Shown in pieces: positions 42,100-51,748 of a stretch of DNA of 64,000 bases. The stretch spans positions 1 through 64,000 of the forward strand of contig NZ_MAQW01000032.1 in assembly GCF_001682855.1 (NCBI RefSeq). Reading direction: 5' to 3'. The stretch is from Bacillus sp. FJAT-27264 (GTDB lineage Bacteria; Bacillota; Bacilli; Paenibacillales; Paenibacillaceae). The notes under the pieces are model-generated. The model worked only from the letters and a program-made list of their open reading frames with translations, was not told the DNA's origin and searched no databases. Within the stretch, counting starts at the first letter, position 1. The number at the start of each line of letters is the position of its first letter. The position numbers were made by a program, and so were the translations under genes.

Positions 42100-43386
42100 A
42101 TGTCAACGGTAGTCGTCGTGGGAACACAATGGGGAGACGAAGGCAAAGGGAAAATCACTGACTTTCTAGCAGAGAGCGCAGATGTAGTTGCTCGGTATCA
42201 GGGGGGCAACAATGCCGGTCACACGATTCTGATTGACGGTAAGAAATACAAGCTTAGCTTGATTCCATCAGGCGTATTCTATAAAGAGAAATCTTGTGTA
42301 ATCGGCAACGGAATGGTTATCAATCCGGTTGCGTTGATCCAGGAAATTAATTATATTCACGAGAACGGTTTTGACACAGAAAATCTGGTCATCAGCGACC
42401 GTGCTCACGTCATCATGCCGTATCATATTCTGCTTGACGCATTGGAAGAAGACCGCAAAGGTCCGAACAAGATCGGAACGACCCGTAAAGGGATTGGCCC
42501 ATGTTACATGGACAAAGCTGCTCGTAACGGAATCCGGATTGCTGATCTGATGGATGCGGAAGAGTTCGAACTGCGTCTGCGTCACTTGATGGAAGAGAAG
42601 AATCAGGTGATCACTCAAGTGTATGGTGCAGAGCCGCTGGACGTTGAAGAGATTCTGACTCAGTATCTCGAGTATGCTGAAGTGCTGCGCAAGTACGTGG
42701 CCGATACATCGGTTGTCCTGAATGATGCGATTGATGCTGAATCCAAGGTATTGTTCGAAGGCGCACAAGGGGTAATGCTTGATATCGATCAAGGCACATA
42801 CCCGTTCGTGACCTCTTCCAATCCTTCAGCAGGCGGGGTCTGCATCGGTTCCGGTGTGGGTCCATCGAAAATCAAACAGGTTATCGGGGTTGCCAAGTCC
42901 TACACTACCCGTGTCGGTGACGGTCCATTCCCTACTGAGCTGAATGATGAGGTTGGCGATTATATCCGTGAGACCGGACATGAGTACGGTACCGTTACCG
43001 GGCGCGCCCGTCGTGTGGGCTGGTTCGATAGCGTAGTGGTTCGCCATGCTCGCCGTGTGAGCGGAATTACAGGCTTGTCGCTAAATTCGCTTGACGTTCT
43101 GAGCGGACTGAAGACAGTAAAAATCTGCACCGGTTACAAATACCGTGGCGAGGTTATTACACATTACCCGGCTAGTCTTAAAATGCTTGCTGAGTGTGAA
43201 GCTGTCTATGAGGAACTGCCAGGCTGGAGTGAGGATATCACTTCTGCTAAGACGCTGGAAGACCTTCCAGCCAACACACGGAAATATGTAGAGCGTGTGG
43301 CGGAACTGACAGGCATTCCAATTGCGATCTTCTCTGTAGGACGTAACCGCGAGCAGACAAATCAAGTACTGCCAATCTATATCTAA
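42100..43386 (+). CDS. purA: Adenylosuccinate synthetase
   Basis: A 428-residue enzyme joining IMP and aspartate with GTP to form adenylosuccinate, first committed step to AMP. N-terminal GTQWGDEGKGKITDFL with catalytic Asp, QGGNNAGHTI with catalytic His, the GTTRKGIGPCY and GAQGVMLDIDQGTYPFVTSSN motifs are intact. Start is ATG 42100, 7 nt after GGAGG; ATG 42094 is too close to it. Monocistronic: PurR-type boxes before and a terminator after. Confidence 0.96.
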   Translation: MSTVVVVGTQWGDEGKGKITDFLAESADVVARYQGGNNAGHTILIDGKKYKLSLIPSGVFYKEKSCVIGNGMVINPVALIQEINYIHENGFDTENLVISDRAHVIMPYHILLDALEEDRKGPNKIGTTRKGIGPCYMDKAARNGIRIADLMDAEEFELRLRHLMEEKNQVITQVYGAEPLDVEEILTQYLEYAEVLRKYVADTSVVLNDAIDAESKVLFEGAQGVMLDIDQGTYPFVTSSNPSAGGVCIGSGVGPSKIKQVIGVAKSYTTRVGDGPFPTELNDEVGDYIRETGHEYGTVTGRARRVGWFDSVVVRHARRVSGITGLSLNSLDVLSGLKTVKICTGYKYRGEVITHYPASLKMLAECEAVYEELPGWSEDITSAKTLEDLPANTRKYVERVAELTGIPIAIFSVGRNREQTNQVLPIYI

Positions 43387-43392
43387 TTTTGA

Positions 43393-43420
43393 AGGGGCCT
43401 TGTCAGAGGCCTCTTTTTTG
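43393..43420 (+). terminator. Terminator of purA
   Basis: AGGGGCC/GGCCTCT stem followed by TTTTTT. Confidence 0.85.
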
Positions 43421-43553
43421 TTGCCTTTTTCCCGATTTTATGGATACTTCAGGGTTTCCCGAGGTCTGTTCCCGTCAATACTGGAAGGATGGATGTAGAA
43501 GCGGCATGATCCGTAAGGGTCAGCGTTGAACAGACACTGAGGGAGTGGTAAAC

Positions 43554-44225
43554 ATGAAACTGGTAAAGCGTGCGCTTGCCGTATGCATGATTGTAGTGCT
43601 GGCAAGCACTCTTTCGATTCTGACGACGGGGGTTGTGGTGAATGCCTATATTCAATCGGTGCTGGCGAGCTTTGACATCAAGCTGGAGAAGCCTGCGCCG
43701 GGGATAGTCGGGATGATGCGGAGCCTGATGGGAACGAAGGAGAAGCCTGCTGTGGCAGAAGTTGTGAACGGGGAGAAGGGGAAAACGTTACAGGATAAGG
43801 GCAGCAGCAACACGGATACGCCAAAAGCGTCAAGTTCCCCTTCTCCGACCAGTGGCGATAAGCCAGCTGAGGAGAAGGTGCCGGAGGATGCGCTCCCGGT
43901 CATGGGACAGGCTGCAGGCGAGTCCACAGATACCCAAAACCAAGGGGGAAGCGCCCTGGACCAGCAATTGGTGATGACCCCGGAGGCTATGCGTGACCTG
44001 AAGGACAATCTGCCTTCTGCAGAGAAGGTTAACATTTTTAATATCCTGATGAACAAGCTGCCACAGGAGGAAATGCAGAAGATTTCGGCTGCGATGGAGG
44101 ACGGGCTGACGGAGGCGGAGGTCAAGGAACTGCAGGCGGTTATCGCCAAGTATGTGGACCCCAAGGAATATGACGAGTTGATGAAAATGCTTACACCTAC
44201 AGCGCCGGAGACTTCGCTCCATTAA
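43554..44225 (+). CDS. Secreted or membrane-anchored protein of unknown function
   Basis: A 223-residue protein not recognised. A basic N-terminus and hydrophobic stretch (about residues 8-30, LAVCMIVVLASTLSILTTGVVV) form a signal peptide or anchor. Residues about 60-125 are a Ser/Pro/Lys/Glu-rich disordered linker; the last ~90 residues are predicted helical and acidic (ALDQQLVMTPEAMRDLKDN, LPQEEMQKISAAMEDGLTEA), resembling proteins annotated in this position next to purA in paenibacilli. GAGGGAG precedes ATG 43554. Followed by a terminator. Confidence 0.75.
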   Translation: MKLVKRALAVCMIVVLASTLSILTTGVVVNAYIQSVLASFDIKLEKPAPGIVGMMRSLMGTKEKPAVAEVVNGEKGKTLQDKGSSNTDTPKASSSPSPTSGDKPAEEKVPEDALPVMGQAAGESTDTQNQGGSALDQQLVMTPEAMRDLKDNLPSAEKVNIFNILMNKLPQEEMQKISAAMEDGLTEAEVKELQAVIAKYVDPKEYDELMKMLTPTAPETSLH

Positions 44226-44245
44226 AATATGTCATTATTCGGACA

Positions 44246-44262
44246 TGTAATTCACCTGTAAT
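44246..44262 (+). promoter_or_regulatory. WalR-type box
   Basis: TGTAAT-TCACC-TGTAAT, an exact match to TGTWAH-N5-TGTWAH, the direct repeat bound by WalR. It lies 272 bp before an M23 endopeptidase, a typical WalR target class, and 2 kb from walRK. A terminator lies between the box and the gene, so its true target promoter is not certain. Confidence 0.5.
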
Positions 44263-44277
44263 TACCATATTACTGGG

Positions 44278-44304
44278 AAAAACCCGCTGAAAACGCGGGT
44301 TTTT
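44278..44304 (+). terminator. Terminator after the secreted protein gene
   Basis: AAAAACCCGC-tgaaaac-GCGGGTTTTT. Confidence 0.88.
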
Positions 44305-44534
44305 CCATGCCAGTAAAGTTGAAAATCGTCGGCTGGCTATGTTAAAGTAGACAAGGACTAAATAAGGTTAATATTTTGTAACCTTTTGCGTAGTCATATC
44401 ACCAGAGATAATCATACGAATCTAAGCAGCAATAGAAGCGGAAATATATACAGCAGAGGATACACGTGGGGTCGCAATTCTAAGCTTGGCCGCTGACCTG
44501 CGGCATGGAGATGCAAGCTGAAAGGGAGAGTTTC
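44305..44534. other. Leader region of the M23 endopeptidase gene
   Basis: No gene. Contains the inverted repeat AAGGTTA...TAACCTT at about 44366-44388, a possible operator, and GCCGCTGACCTGCGGC pairing near 44490-44506 just before the ribosome site. Not matched to a riboswitch class. Confidence 0.35.
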
Positions 44535-46109
44535 ATGAAAGGATTCAATTTTATACGCCGGATGGGGAAGCTGCAGAACAACGCGGAGACGCCTGTGGAA
44601 TCCGGAGTGAAGGGTGTTCATGAAGAAGGGAAGCCTCGAAGACGTTGGCGCTACTGGATAGTAGCCTCAGCCGGGCTGGCGCTTCTCACCGTATTTGGCA
44701 TTAATGCAGAGAAGAAGTATGTGGCTGCCAACACGGAGAGCTTTTACCGGGTAATGCTGCATGACAAGGAAATTGGCACAATCCGCGATGCGGAAGAGCT
44801 GTCCGTCCTCTTCGAGAAGAAGAGACAGGAATATCAGACCAAGTACCCGGGAACTCTGATGGTTGTACAGACGGAAGGGATTACGACGAAGCCTGACCGG
44901 GCGTACAAACCAACGGTTGAAAGCGAAGCCACTCTGAAGAAGCTGGATAGCATGCTCAAGGCGTACGCGGTAGGTGTGCAACTGATGGTGAACGGCAAGG
45001 CTGTCGGCATCGTCAAGGATCAGGAAACTGCTAATGCTGTGTTGCAGGGAGTGAAGCAGCATTATGTGCCAGAAACAGGAGGGTCACAAGGCGCCCAGCT
45101 TAAGCGGACAGCGGCGAGCGGGACGGCAGCGACCGCTGCTTCCAAGTCCTCGCCGGAGCTATTGGGATCGGCTAAGATTCGTGAGCAGGTGACGATTGAA
45201 CCGACTAAGGCGGACCCGAACAAGGTACTGAATGTGGAAGAAGCGGTCAAGGTGCTGACGGAAGGCAAAGATGCCCCGCTGACCTATGAGGTTCAGGAAG
45301 GCGACACCATCTCGGCTATCGCCAAGCGGTTTGGGATCACGCAGGCTGATATTTTTCGCAACAATCCGGAGGTCAAGGAATTGACACTGCAGATTGGGGA
45401 TAAGCTGCAGCTGACGGTGCCTCAGCCGGAGCTTACCGTTGTGACAGTAGAGAAAGTGTCCGAACAGATTGTTACGGAGCCGGAAGTGGTCGTGCGTACA
45501 AGCGATCTGCTGGAAGCCGGCAAGAGCAAGGTAGTTCGTCCGGGACAGACCGGACTTAAAGAAATGGAGTACCGGCTGACCAAGGAGAACGGAACCGTGG
45601 TGCGAGAGGAATGGCTGGGCCAGACGGTGCTGAAGGCCTCACTCCCGGAAGTTGTATACCGGGGGACCAAAGTGGCCATGCAAGTATCCGGCACCAAAGC
45701 GGCCACGCAAGCATCCACCATCAAAGCGTCCATGCAGTCATCCGGCATGTTTGCATGGCCGGTCAGCGGTGCAACGATCTCCAGCAGCTTTGGCGAACGC
45801 TGGGGTCGTGCCCATAAGGGCGTAGATCTGGTGTCAGGCAACCGCAGCATTAAGGCCTCAGATGCGGGGACAGTCTCCTTTGCGGGCGTGCAGAGTGGCT
45901 ATGGCAATGTAGTGATTATCAATCACAACAATGGCTATGAGACCTACTACGGCCACCTCAGCAGTATTACAGTATCCCAAGGACAGCGTCTGGAGCAGGG
46001 TGCGAAGATCGGCGTCATGGGCAGTACAGGACGTTCCACCGGCACGCATCTGCATTTTGAGATCCGCAAGAACGGATCGGCATTGAATCCTATGAAGTAT
46101 TTGAAATAA
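44535..46109 (+). CDS. M23 peptidoglycan endopeptidase with LysM and G5 domains
   Basis: A 524-residue cell-wall hydrolase. One N-terminal membrane segment (WIVASAGLALLTVFGI, about 40-56), a ~150-residue spacer, a LysM peptidoglycan-binding domain (YEVQEGDTISAIAKRFGIT), a G5-type domain (VVRTSDLLEAGKSKVVRPGQ), a Ser/Thr/Gln linker with a repeated pattern, and a C-terminal M23 (LytM) domain. The zinc and catalytic residues are present in HKGVD and THLHFE. It should cut cross-bridge peptides. ATG 44535 follows AAAGGGAGAG. A WalR-type box upstream and the walRK operon downstream fit control by WalRK. Confidence 0.92.
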   Translation: MKGFNFIRRMGKLQNNAETPVESGVKGVHEEGKPRRRWRYWIVASAGLALLTVFGINAEKKYVAANTESFYRVMLHDKEIGTIRDAEELSVLFEKKRQEYQTKYPGTLMVVQTEGITTKPDRAYKPTVESEATLKKLDSMLKAYAVGVQLMVNGKAVGIVKDQETANAVLQGVKQHYVPETGGSQGAQLKRTAASGTAATAASKSSPELLGSAKIREQVTIEPTKADPNKVLNVEEAVKVLTEGKDAPLTYEVQEGDTISAIAKRFGITQADIFRNNPEVKELTLQIGDKLQLTVPQPELTVVTVEKVSEQIVTEPEVVVRTSDLLEAGKSKVVRPGQTGLKEMEYRLTKENGTVVREEWLGQTVLKASLPEVVYRGTKVAMQVSGTKAATQASTIKASMQSSGMFAWPVSGATISSSFGERWGRAHKGVDLVSGNRSIKASDAGTVSFAGVQSGYGNVVIINHNNGYETYYGHLSSITVSQGQRLEQGAKIGVMGSTGRSTGTHLHFEIRKNGSALNPMKYLK

Positions 46110-46125
46110 TTCATATCTTCTAACA

Positions 46126-46158
46126 GGCCGTCCGAAACTTCTTTCGGGCGGCTTCTAT
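46126..46158 (+). terminator. Terminator of the M23 endopeptidase gene
   Basis: GCCGTCCGAAA pairs with TTTCGGGCGGC, followed by TTCTATTTT. Confidence 0.8.
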
Positions 46159-46259
46159 TTTCCCTGTGCAGACTGCTTAATTGGTAGGATGTGAGGCCAC
46201 GGCAGGTATGTTAGAATAAAGGAATGTAAGCAAGTACAGATAGAAAGGTGAAGCCGCAT

Positions 46260-46997
46260 ATGCAGATGGGAACGATTCTGGTGGTGGACGACGAGCAGCC
46301 TATTGCTGATATTTTGAAATTTAATCTTGAAAAAGAAGGCTATGAGGTCATTTGCGCCTTTGATGGTAATAGCGCAGTAGAGTTGGCTTTGTCCAAACGG
46401 CCTGATCTCATGCTGTTGGATCTCATGCTTCCCGGCAAGGACGGGATGGATGTATGCCGGGAGGTACGCTCGGCCCATCTGGATATTCCAATCATTATGC
46501 TGACAGCTAAGGACGGGGAGATCGACAAGGTGCTTGGGCTGGAACTGGGAGCCGACGATTACGTAACCAAGCCCTTCAGTACGCGTGAGCTGCTGGCCCG
46601 GGTCAAGGCACAGATGCGGCGGCAGCACAAGCCCAGTACGGCGGAGGCGCTCAGTAACGAGCCTCCCGTTGCCAAGCAGGGCATTCACCATTTCGATTTG
46701 TTTATAGATACGGATATGTACATGGTTTATAAAGACGGAGAAGCGCTCGATCTAACACATCGGGAGTATGAACTGCTCTATTACATGATCCGGCATGCCG
46801 GTAAGGTCATGACCCGGGAGCATCTGTTGCAGGCCGTTTGGGGATTTGAATACTTCGGCGATGTGCGGACCGTGGATGTTACGATCCGGCGTCTGCGGGA
46901 GAAGATTGAGGAGAATCCCAGCAAGCCGGAATATATCTTCACCCGGCGCGGTCTTGGTTATTTGATGCATAGCCCCAAAAACGGAGGGTTAGGATGA
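46260..46997 (+). CDS. walR: Two-component response regulator WalR (YycF)
   Basis: A 245-residue OmpR-family regulator essential in Bacillales, controlling autolysins and wall metabolism. Receiver domain with acidic pocket (VVDDE), phosphoacceptor Asp at about residue 54 (LLDLMLPG), TAKD and YVTKPFS, then a winged-helix DNA-binding domain with the typical LTHREYELLYYM and RTVDVTIRRLREKIEENP. ATG 46260 is 8 nt after AGGTGA; GTG 46248 is in frame but inside that site. Overlaps walK by 4 bp. First gene of walRKHIJ. Confidence 0.97.
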   Translation: MQMGTILVVDDEQPIADILKFNLEKEGYEVICAFDGNSAVELALSKRPDLMLLDLMLPGKDGMDVCREVRSAHLDIPIIMLTAKDGEIDKVLGLELGADDYVTKPFSTRELLARVKAQMRRQHKPSTAEALSNEPPVAKQGIHHFDLFIDTDMYMVYKDGEALDLTHREYELLYYMIRHAGKVMTREHLLQAVWGFEYFGDVRTVDVTIRRLREKIEENPSKPEYIFTRRGLGYLMHSPKNGGLG

Positions 46998-48823
46998 AGG
47001 GACTGTCCTTTTTCCGGACGATTCAGGCCAAGTTTATTATCATCTATGTCCTGCTGATTCTGATTGCGATGCAGCTGATCGGCGTCTATTTTGTCAGCTC
47101 GATGAAAAATTCACTGACTGATAATTTTACGAAGGATCTCAAGGCAAGAGCTGAGATGCTGTCCATCCTGACTGCCGACAAGTTCGGTAGTGAGGCTGGT
47201 ACCATCGATGAGGAGACAGCGGTAGAAAGCCTGCGCGGCATGGTGAACAATCTCTACATTAACGGTGCCGAAATACAGGTGCTGGATGCCAGCGGCAAGA
47301 TTATCACTACATCTGTCCCCTCACAGAATGACTATGTAGGTCAGCGAAATACGCAGACCGTGGTCAGCCGTGCCCTTCAGGGCATCAGCGACAATGAGGA
47401 ATATATTATTGGCGATGACAATGTGCGGAAGAAGGTCGTCGCGAAGCCGGTACTCTCCGGTGGCAAGGTCGTTGGCGCTATCTACATCGCCGCCGATATG
47501 AAGGATCTCTATGCCACGATGAGCCGGATTAACAGCGTATTCATCTCCGGGCTGCTACTGGCACTGACCCTTACGGCGGTGCTGGGCGTTATCATCGCCC
47601 ATACGTTCACACAGCCGATCAAGGAGATGACTCGCCATGCTACGGCAGTGGCAGAGGGACGCTTCAATCGGAAGATGCCTGTCTTTGGCAATGACGAGAT
47701 TGGCCAGCTGAGCCAGGCCTTCAATTATATGACGGGCCGTTTGCATGAGGCGCTGTCACAGAATGAGGAAGAGAAGGAGAAGCTTGCCTCCATTCTGACG
47801 AATATGAGTGATGGCGTGGTAGCAACCGACGAGAGCGGCATGGTCATCCTGATGAACCGCCGTGCCGCGCTGATGCTGGGCGCCGAAGGTCCCCTCCCGG
47901 AGGGCGCGCCCTTGAATGAACTACTCGGCTTAGACTCTGAGCAGGCCGGAGCTCTGCCGCGCGATAATGCACATTCGGCCATGCTTCATCTGTCGCCGAT
48001 GGGCGGTGGTGACCCTAATATTGTGCGGGTCACCTTCACGCCGATCCATCGCCGGGAAGGCGGGATTGCGGGAACGATCGCCGTGCTCCAGGATGTCACG
48101 GAGCAGGAGAATCTGGAGGAATCCCGCCGGGAGTTCGTGGCGAATGTATCGCATGAGCTGCGCACGCCGCTCACGACGATCAAGAGCTATGCCGAAGCGC
48201 TGGATGACGGCGCGCTGGATGATCCGCAGCTGGCCGCCCGCTTTGTCGGAGTCATCCGCAACGAGACAGAGCGGATGATCCGACTGGTAACGGATCTGCT
48301 GCATCTATCGCGGCTCGACTCCAAGGAGGCTCGCCTGCGGATACAGCAGACGGATGTGGCCGAGATGCTAGAGGATGTGGCGGACCGCTTCTCCTTCCAG
48401 ATCCGGCAGAAGCGGATCAATATTAGTACGAGAGTGCGCAGGGAGGCTGCTTCGGCCTGGCTGGACCGTGATCAGATTGATCAGGTGCTGGGCAATCTGG
48501 TATCCAATGCGCTGAAGTACACCCCTGAGGGTGGTAGTATTGAGCTGGAGGCGCTGCAGAATGAGGAAGGGATGCTATCAATCTCTGTGCGAGATTCTGG
48601 AATCGGGATCCCGAAAAAGGATATTGAGCGCATTTTTGAACGCTTTTACCGGGTAGATAAGGCCCGCTCACGCAACATGGGAGGAACCGGACTTGGACTC
48701 TCCATTGCCCGGGAAATTGTGAAGGCGCATGGAGGCTCTATTTCCTTGCAATCTGAAGTCGACCAAGGCTCTAAGGTTACCTTCACGCTGCCTCCGGACG
48801 AGCAAAGGGGGAGTGAAGCGTGA
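46994..48823 (+). CDS. walK: Sensor histidine kinase WalK (YycG)
   Basis: The 609-residue essential sensor partner of WalR. Two membrane segments (about 13-35 and 182-205) enclose a ~145-residue extracytoplasmic sensor domain; then HAMP, PAS (LTNMSDGVVATDESGMV), HisKA with phosphorylated His about 387 (VSHELRTPLTTIKSYAEAL) and an HATPase with N, G1 and G2 boxes (DSGIGIPKKD, GGTGLGLSIA). Length matches the family. Overlaps both walR and walH by 4 bp, so the operon is tightly coupled. Confidence 0.97.
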   Translation: MKGLSFFRTIQAKFIIIYVLLILIAMQLIGVYFVSSMKNSLTDNFTKDLKARAEMLSILTADKFGSEAGTIDEETAVESLRGMVNNLYINGAEIQVLDASGKIITTSVPSQNDYVGQRNTQTVVSRALQGISDNEEYIIGDDNVRKKVVAKPVLSGGKVVGAIYIAADMKDLYATMSRINSVFISGLLLALTLTAVLGVIIAHTFTQPIKEMTRHATAVAEGRFNRKMPVFGNDEIGQLSQAFNYMTGRLHEALSQNEEEKEKLASILTNMSDGVVATDESGMVILMNRRAALMLGAEGPLPEGAPLNELLGLDSEQAGALPRDNAHSAMLHLSPMGGGDPNIVRVTFTPIHRREGGIAGTIAVLQDVTEQENLEESRREFVANVSHELRTPLTTIKSYAEALDDGALDDPQLAARFVGVIRNETERMIRLVTDLLHLSRLDSKEARLRIQQTDVAEMLEDVADRFSFQIRQKRINISTRVRREAASAWLDRDQIDQVLGNLVSNALKYTPEGGSIELEALQNEEGMLSISVRDSGIGIPKKDIERIFERFYRVDKARSRNMGGTGLGLSIAREIVKAHGGSISLQSEVDQGSKVTFTLPPDEQRGSEA

Positions 48824-50142
48824 AGGAAAGAGTAAAGTCATGGATACTTGCGCTGCTCGTCCTCAGCAGTCTTGTGGAGAGTTATTATCTGATTTATCGC
48901 CTGCCGGGCAGCGACTCAGCGGTGATGTCGGAGAATTTGTATGTAAAGACAGACAACATGGGACCAGAAGAAAAGGTGGAGAACCTGCTCTATCCCGACA
49001 AGATGATTATTCATATGGGCGAGGACAAGCACACGTTGTTCTATCCTAGCTCAACGTTCTACAATTTGATTATTAACCGCTTGAAGGGGCGTACCTTCGA
49101 GAGCTTCCAGCGGCGGTCGGTGGATGACTTCGACTGGAATAAGATCCGCAAAGAAAACCCCGGCATTGAGCTATCTTTCGGCGCCGGGATTCCCGTAACG
49201 TTACTGCAACGGGTGATGCAGCTCTCGCCTGACTCCCTGTTCGCCGGGGAGAGCATCAACCGAATCTGGATCTACAATGTTAAGAACGATTCCAAGGCGC
49301 ATGCCATCTTCTTCAGTACAAGAGGCGATATCGTCTATGAGGCGGCCAAAGCCGACCTGACGGTGCAGGACGTTCAGCAGCATGTGGACTTCGGCAAGAA
49401 CTGGACGCCGTATACAACGGCGAACGGGGATTATTATGTGCCGTCAGACAAGCTGTCGCTGGTGCAGGTCGAGATTCCTTCAGGTTTGTATACGATTGAG
49501 CAAATGCAGAGCAATCTCTTCTTCGATACTAGCAGCACGCGATATATCCGTGAGAAGGATGGGTCGGAGATCTATACGGACAGCAAACGCAGTCTCCAGG
49601 TGGATCAGGAACAAAACTGGATGAGCTACAGTGATCCGGCGGCTCTGCCGGCCGGGGAGAGCACGCCTGCGAAGGATGCGTTGGAAGCCGTCGATTTCGT
49701 GAACCAGCATGGTGGCTGGAATGGAACCTATCGGCTGGCTGCGGCGGAAGACGAATCGCAGGATCAACTGCCTATCGGGGACGGAAGCAAGGAGCGACGG
49801 GTATCTTTTCAACAATATTATGGTTCTTACCCTTACGGCTCCTACCCGATCTTGAACCTTCCGCAGCTGAAGTTCGGCGTGATTCATCTGGAGCTACAGA
49901 AGGGTACCGTCTCTTCTTATGAGCGTTCTCTGTTGTATCTGAACGAGAATCAGGCGGTGAAAAAGGTAGCCGAATTATCGGGCGGCGATACGCTGCTCAG
50001 TCAATTGGCCCAAATCAGCAAGACCTCGCCGGTCCAGGATTTAACGCCGGCTTACATCCCTTCTCTGAAGGGCGAGAAGCTGCAGCTAGTGCCGGTATGG
50101 AAGGTTACGCTGCGTGACGGCAGTGTGCTTACGCTGAATTAA
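48820..50142 (+). CDS. walH: WalRK regulator WalH (YycH)
   Basis: A 440-residue membrane-anchored protein that, with WalI, contacts the WalK membrane segment and holds kinase activity down in B. subtilis. One N-terminal membrane helix (about residues 6-23) precedes a long extracytoplasmic YycH domain (PEEKVENLLYPDKMIIHMGE, ISFGAGIPV-like strands). Sequence is weakly conserved, so assignment rests on domain pattern and position. Overlaps walK by 4 bp. Confidence 0.9.
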   Translation: MKERVKSWILALLVLSSLVESYYLIYRLPGSDSAVMSENLYVKTDNMGPEEKVENLLYPDKMIIHMGEDKHTLFYPSSTFYNLIINRLKGRTFESFQRRSVDDFDWNKIRKENPGIELSFGAGIPVTLLQRVMQLSPDSLFAGESINRIWIYNVKNDSKAHAIFFSTRGDIVYEAAKADLTVQDVQQHVDFGKNWTPYTTANGDYYVPSDKLSLVQVEIPSGLYTIEQMQSNLFFDTSSTRYIREKDGSEIYTDSKRSLQVDQEQNWMSYSDPAALPAGESTPAKDALEAVDFVNQHGGWNGTYRLAAAEDESQDQLPIGDGSKERRVSFQQYYGSYPYGSYPILNLPQLKFGVIHLELQKGTVSSYERSLLYLNENQAVKKVAELSGGDTLLSQLAQISKTSPVQDLTPAYIPSLKGEKLQLVPVWKVTLRDGSVLTLN

Positions 50143-50168
50143 GCTATTCACTTGAAGGAGGAACGGGT

Positions 50169-50906
50169 ATGGATTGGGGAAGAGCCAAAAATGTGCTGAT
50201 CTACGCTTTTTTACTGTTAAACCTACTGCTGTGTTATCAGTTGTGGATTGACCTGCGCGATCAGGTCAGCGCTAATCTGGATTTCACTTCCCTCTCCGAA
50301 ACCACACAGCAGGTGATGGAGCAGAAGGGAATTCGTATTCTGTGCCCCATCCCGGCGGCAACACCACAGCTTCCTGGGATTACATACCGCTACTCCGGGG
50401 ATGAGCAGAGCGAGCAGCCAGTGCTGCTCAAGCGGCCCATAGACAGCAAGCTGATTTTTACGTTCTCCGAGCTTAGTCGTGAGCTGCAGAGTGAAATTCC
50501 GGATATCTCTGACTATCAGTTCGATCCATTGGAGAGCGAAGCGGGCAAATTCGTGCTGCATCCATTGGTGAAGAAGGAGTGGCCGCTGTTCAGGGTCAGG
50601 CTGGAGTTAATCTACAACAACCAGAAGATTGTGGCTTACCGCCGCCCCAATATCGAGATAGGGCTCGGTAACAATGAGGATGTGCAGAAGGTGCTTCCGG
50701 CATCCAATGCCCTGAGCAGCCTGATTGAAAAATATTTTCCGCCGGACACGGCAGTCAAGGAAATTGTACTTGGTTACTACGGAGAGTTGTTCAATTCCGA
50801 AAGTCAGGTGGCTGCCCCGATGTGGCGGTTCATGCTGGAGAATGGCAAGTCCTATTATGTGGACGCCATCAGTGCGGACATCATTAGTCCCAAGACAACA
50901 GATTAG
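50169..50906 (+). CDS. walI: WalRK regulator WalI (YycI)
   Basis: A 245-residue protein with one N-terminal membrane helix (MDWGRAKNVLIYAFLLLNLLL, the standard YycI opening) and an extracytoplasmic domain related to WalH. It forms a complex with WalH and WalK and modulates kinase output. AAGGAGGAA precedes the ATG. Third regulator gene in the operon, 26 bp after walH. Confidence 0.9.
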   Translation: MDWGRAKNVLIYAFLLLNLLLCYQLWIDLRDQVSANLDFTSLSETTQQVMEQKGIRILCPIPAATPQLPGITYRYSGDEQSEQPVLLKRPIDSKLIFTFSELSRELQSEIPDISDYQFDPLESEAGKFVLHPLVKKEWPLFRVRLELIYNNQKIVAYRRPNIEIGLGNNEDVQKVLPASNALSSLIEKYFPPDTAVKEIVLGYYGELFNSESQVAAPMWRFMLENGKSYYVDAISADIISPKTTD

Positions 50907-50941
50907 AGTATCGTGATTTCAGGATAGAAGGAGTAGTAAAC

Positions 50942-51748
50942 ATGGGGATATCTTTTTCAGTATTGTCCAGCGGTTCTACAGGTAACGTAACCGTGGTGCG
51001 CAATGGGGAAACGACGCTGATGATTGATGCGGGTCTTAGCGCGAAGCGGATTGACGAACTATTGGGCATGCGTGAGCTGACCGGGCGGGATATAGACGGA
51101 ATTCTGGTGACTCACGAGCATTCTGATCATATCAAAGGGCTCGGGGCTATGGCCCGTAAATATGAGCTACCCATCTACGCCAACACCAATACCTGGGGGG
51201 CAATCGAGAAGGGCATCGGGAAAATACCGGATCATCATCGCATTATTATGGAGACCGGACAGCAAAGGGATTTCGGTAGCCTGCGCGTAGAGTCGTTCGC
51301 AATCTCTCATGATGCAGCAGAGCCGGTGGGCTACAACTTTTATGATGGCAAAGAGAAGCTGTGCGTGGCTACAGACCTGGGGTATGTCAGCGATAAGGTA
51401 AGGATGGCGATTGCGGATTCCGATGTGATGGTGCTGGAGGCTAACCATGATATCGAGATGCTGAGGATGGGACGCTATCCGTGGAACACCAAACGCCGTA
51501 TTCTAGGCGATATGGGCCATCTCTCTAACGAAGCTGCAGGCGCAGCCCTGAGCGAAATCCTGACCGGCCGGACGAAACGCACCTATCTGGCGCACTTGAG
51601 CCTGGATCATAACATGATGGATCTAGCGAAGATGTCTGTACGCGGTGCTATGGAGGACCGGGGTTGCTTCTACAAGGATAGTGAGTTCAAGCTATGCGAG
51701 ACTTATTATGACCGTCCTACGCCATGGGATATGGTGAGCCAGCCATAA
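50942..51748 (+). CDS. walJ: MBL-fold metallohydrolase WalJ (YycJ)
   Basis: A 268-residue metallo-beta-lactamase-fold protein with the metal ligands in THEHSDH, DAAEPVGYNF, VATDLGYVSD and HLSLDHN. YycJ orthologues are nucleases with a proposed mismatch-repair role and are always found after walI. AGAAGGAG precedes the ATG. Its last 32 bp overlap a small minus-strand gene. Confidence 0.93.
   Translation: MGISFSVLSSGSTGNVTVVRNGETTLMIDAGLSAKRIDELLGMRELTGRDIDGILVTHEHSDHIKGLGAMARKYELPIYANTNTWGAIEKGIGKIPDHHRIIMETGQQRDFGSLRVESFAISHDAAEPVGYNFYDGKEKLCVATDLGYVSDKVRMAIADSDVMVLEANHDIEMLRMGRYPWNTKRRILGDMGHLSNEAAGAALSEILTGRTKRTYLAHLSLDHNMMDLAKMSVRGAMEDRGCFYKDSEFKLCETYYDRPTPWDMVSQP

Noticed and set aside
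44305..44534. ydaO-type cyclic di-AMP riboswitch before the M23 endopeptidase
   Set aside because: Such switches often precede wall hydrolases, but the conserved core blocks are not present here.
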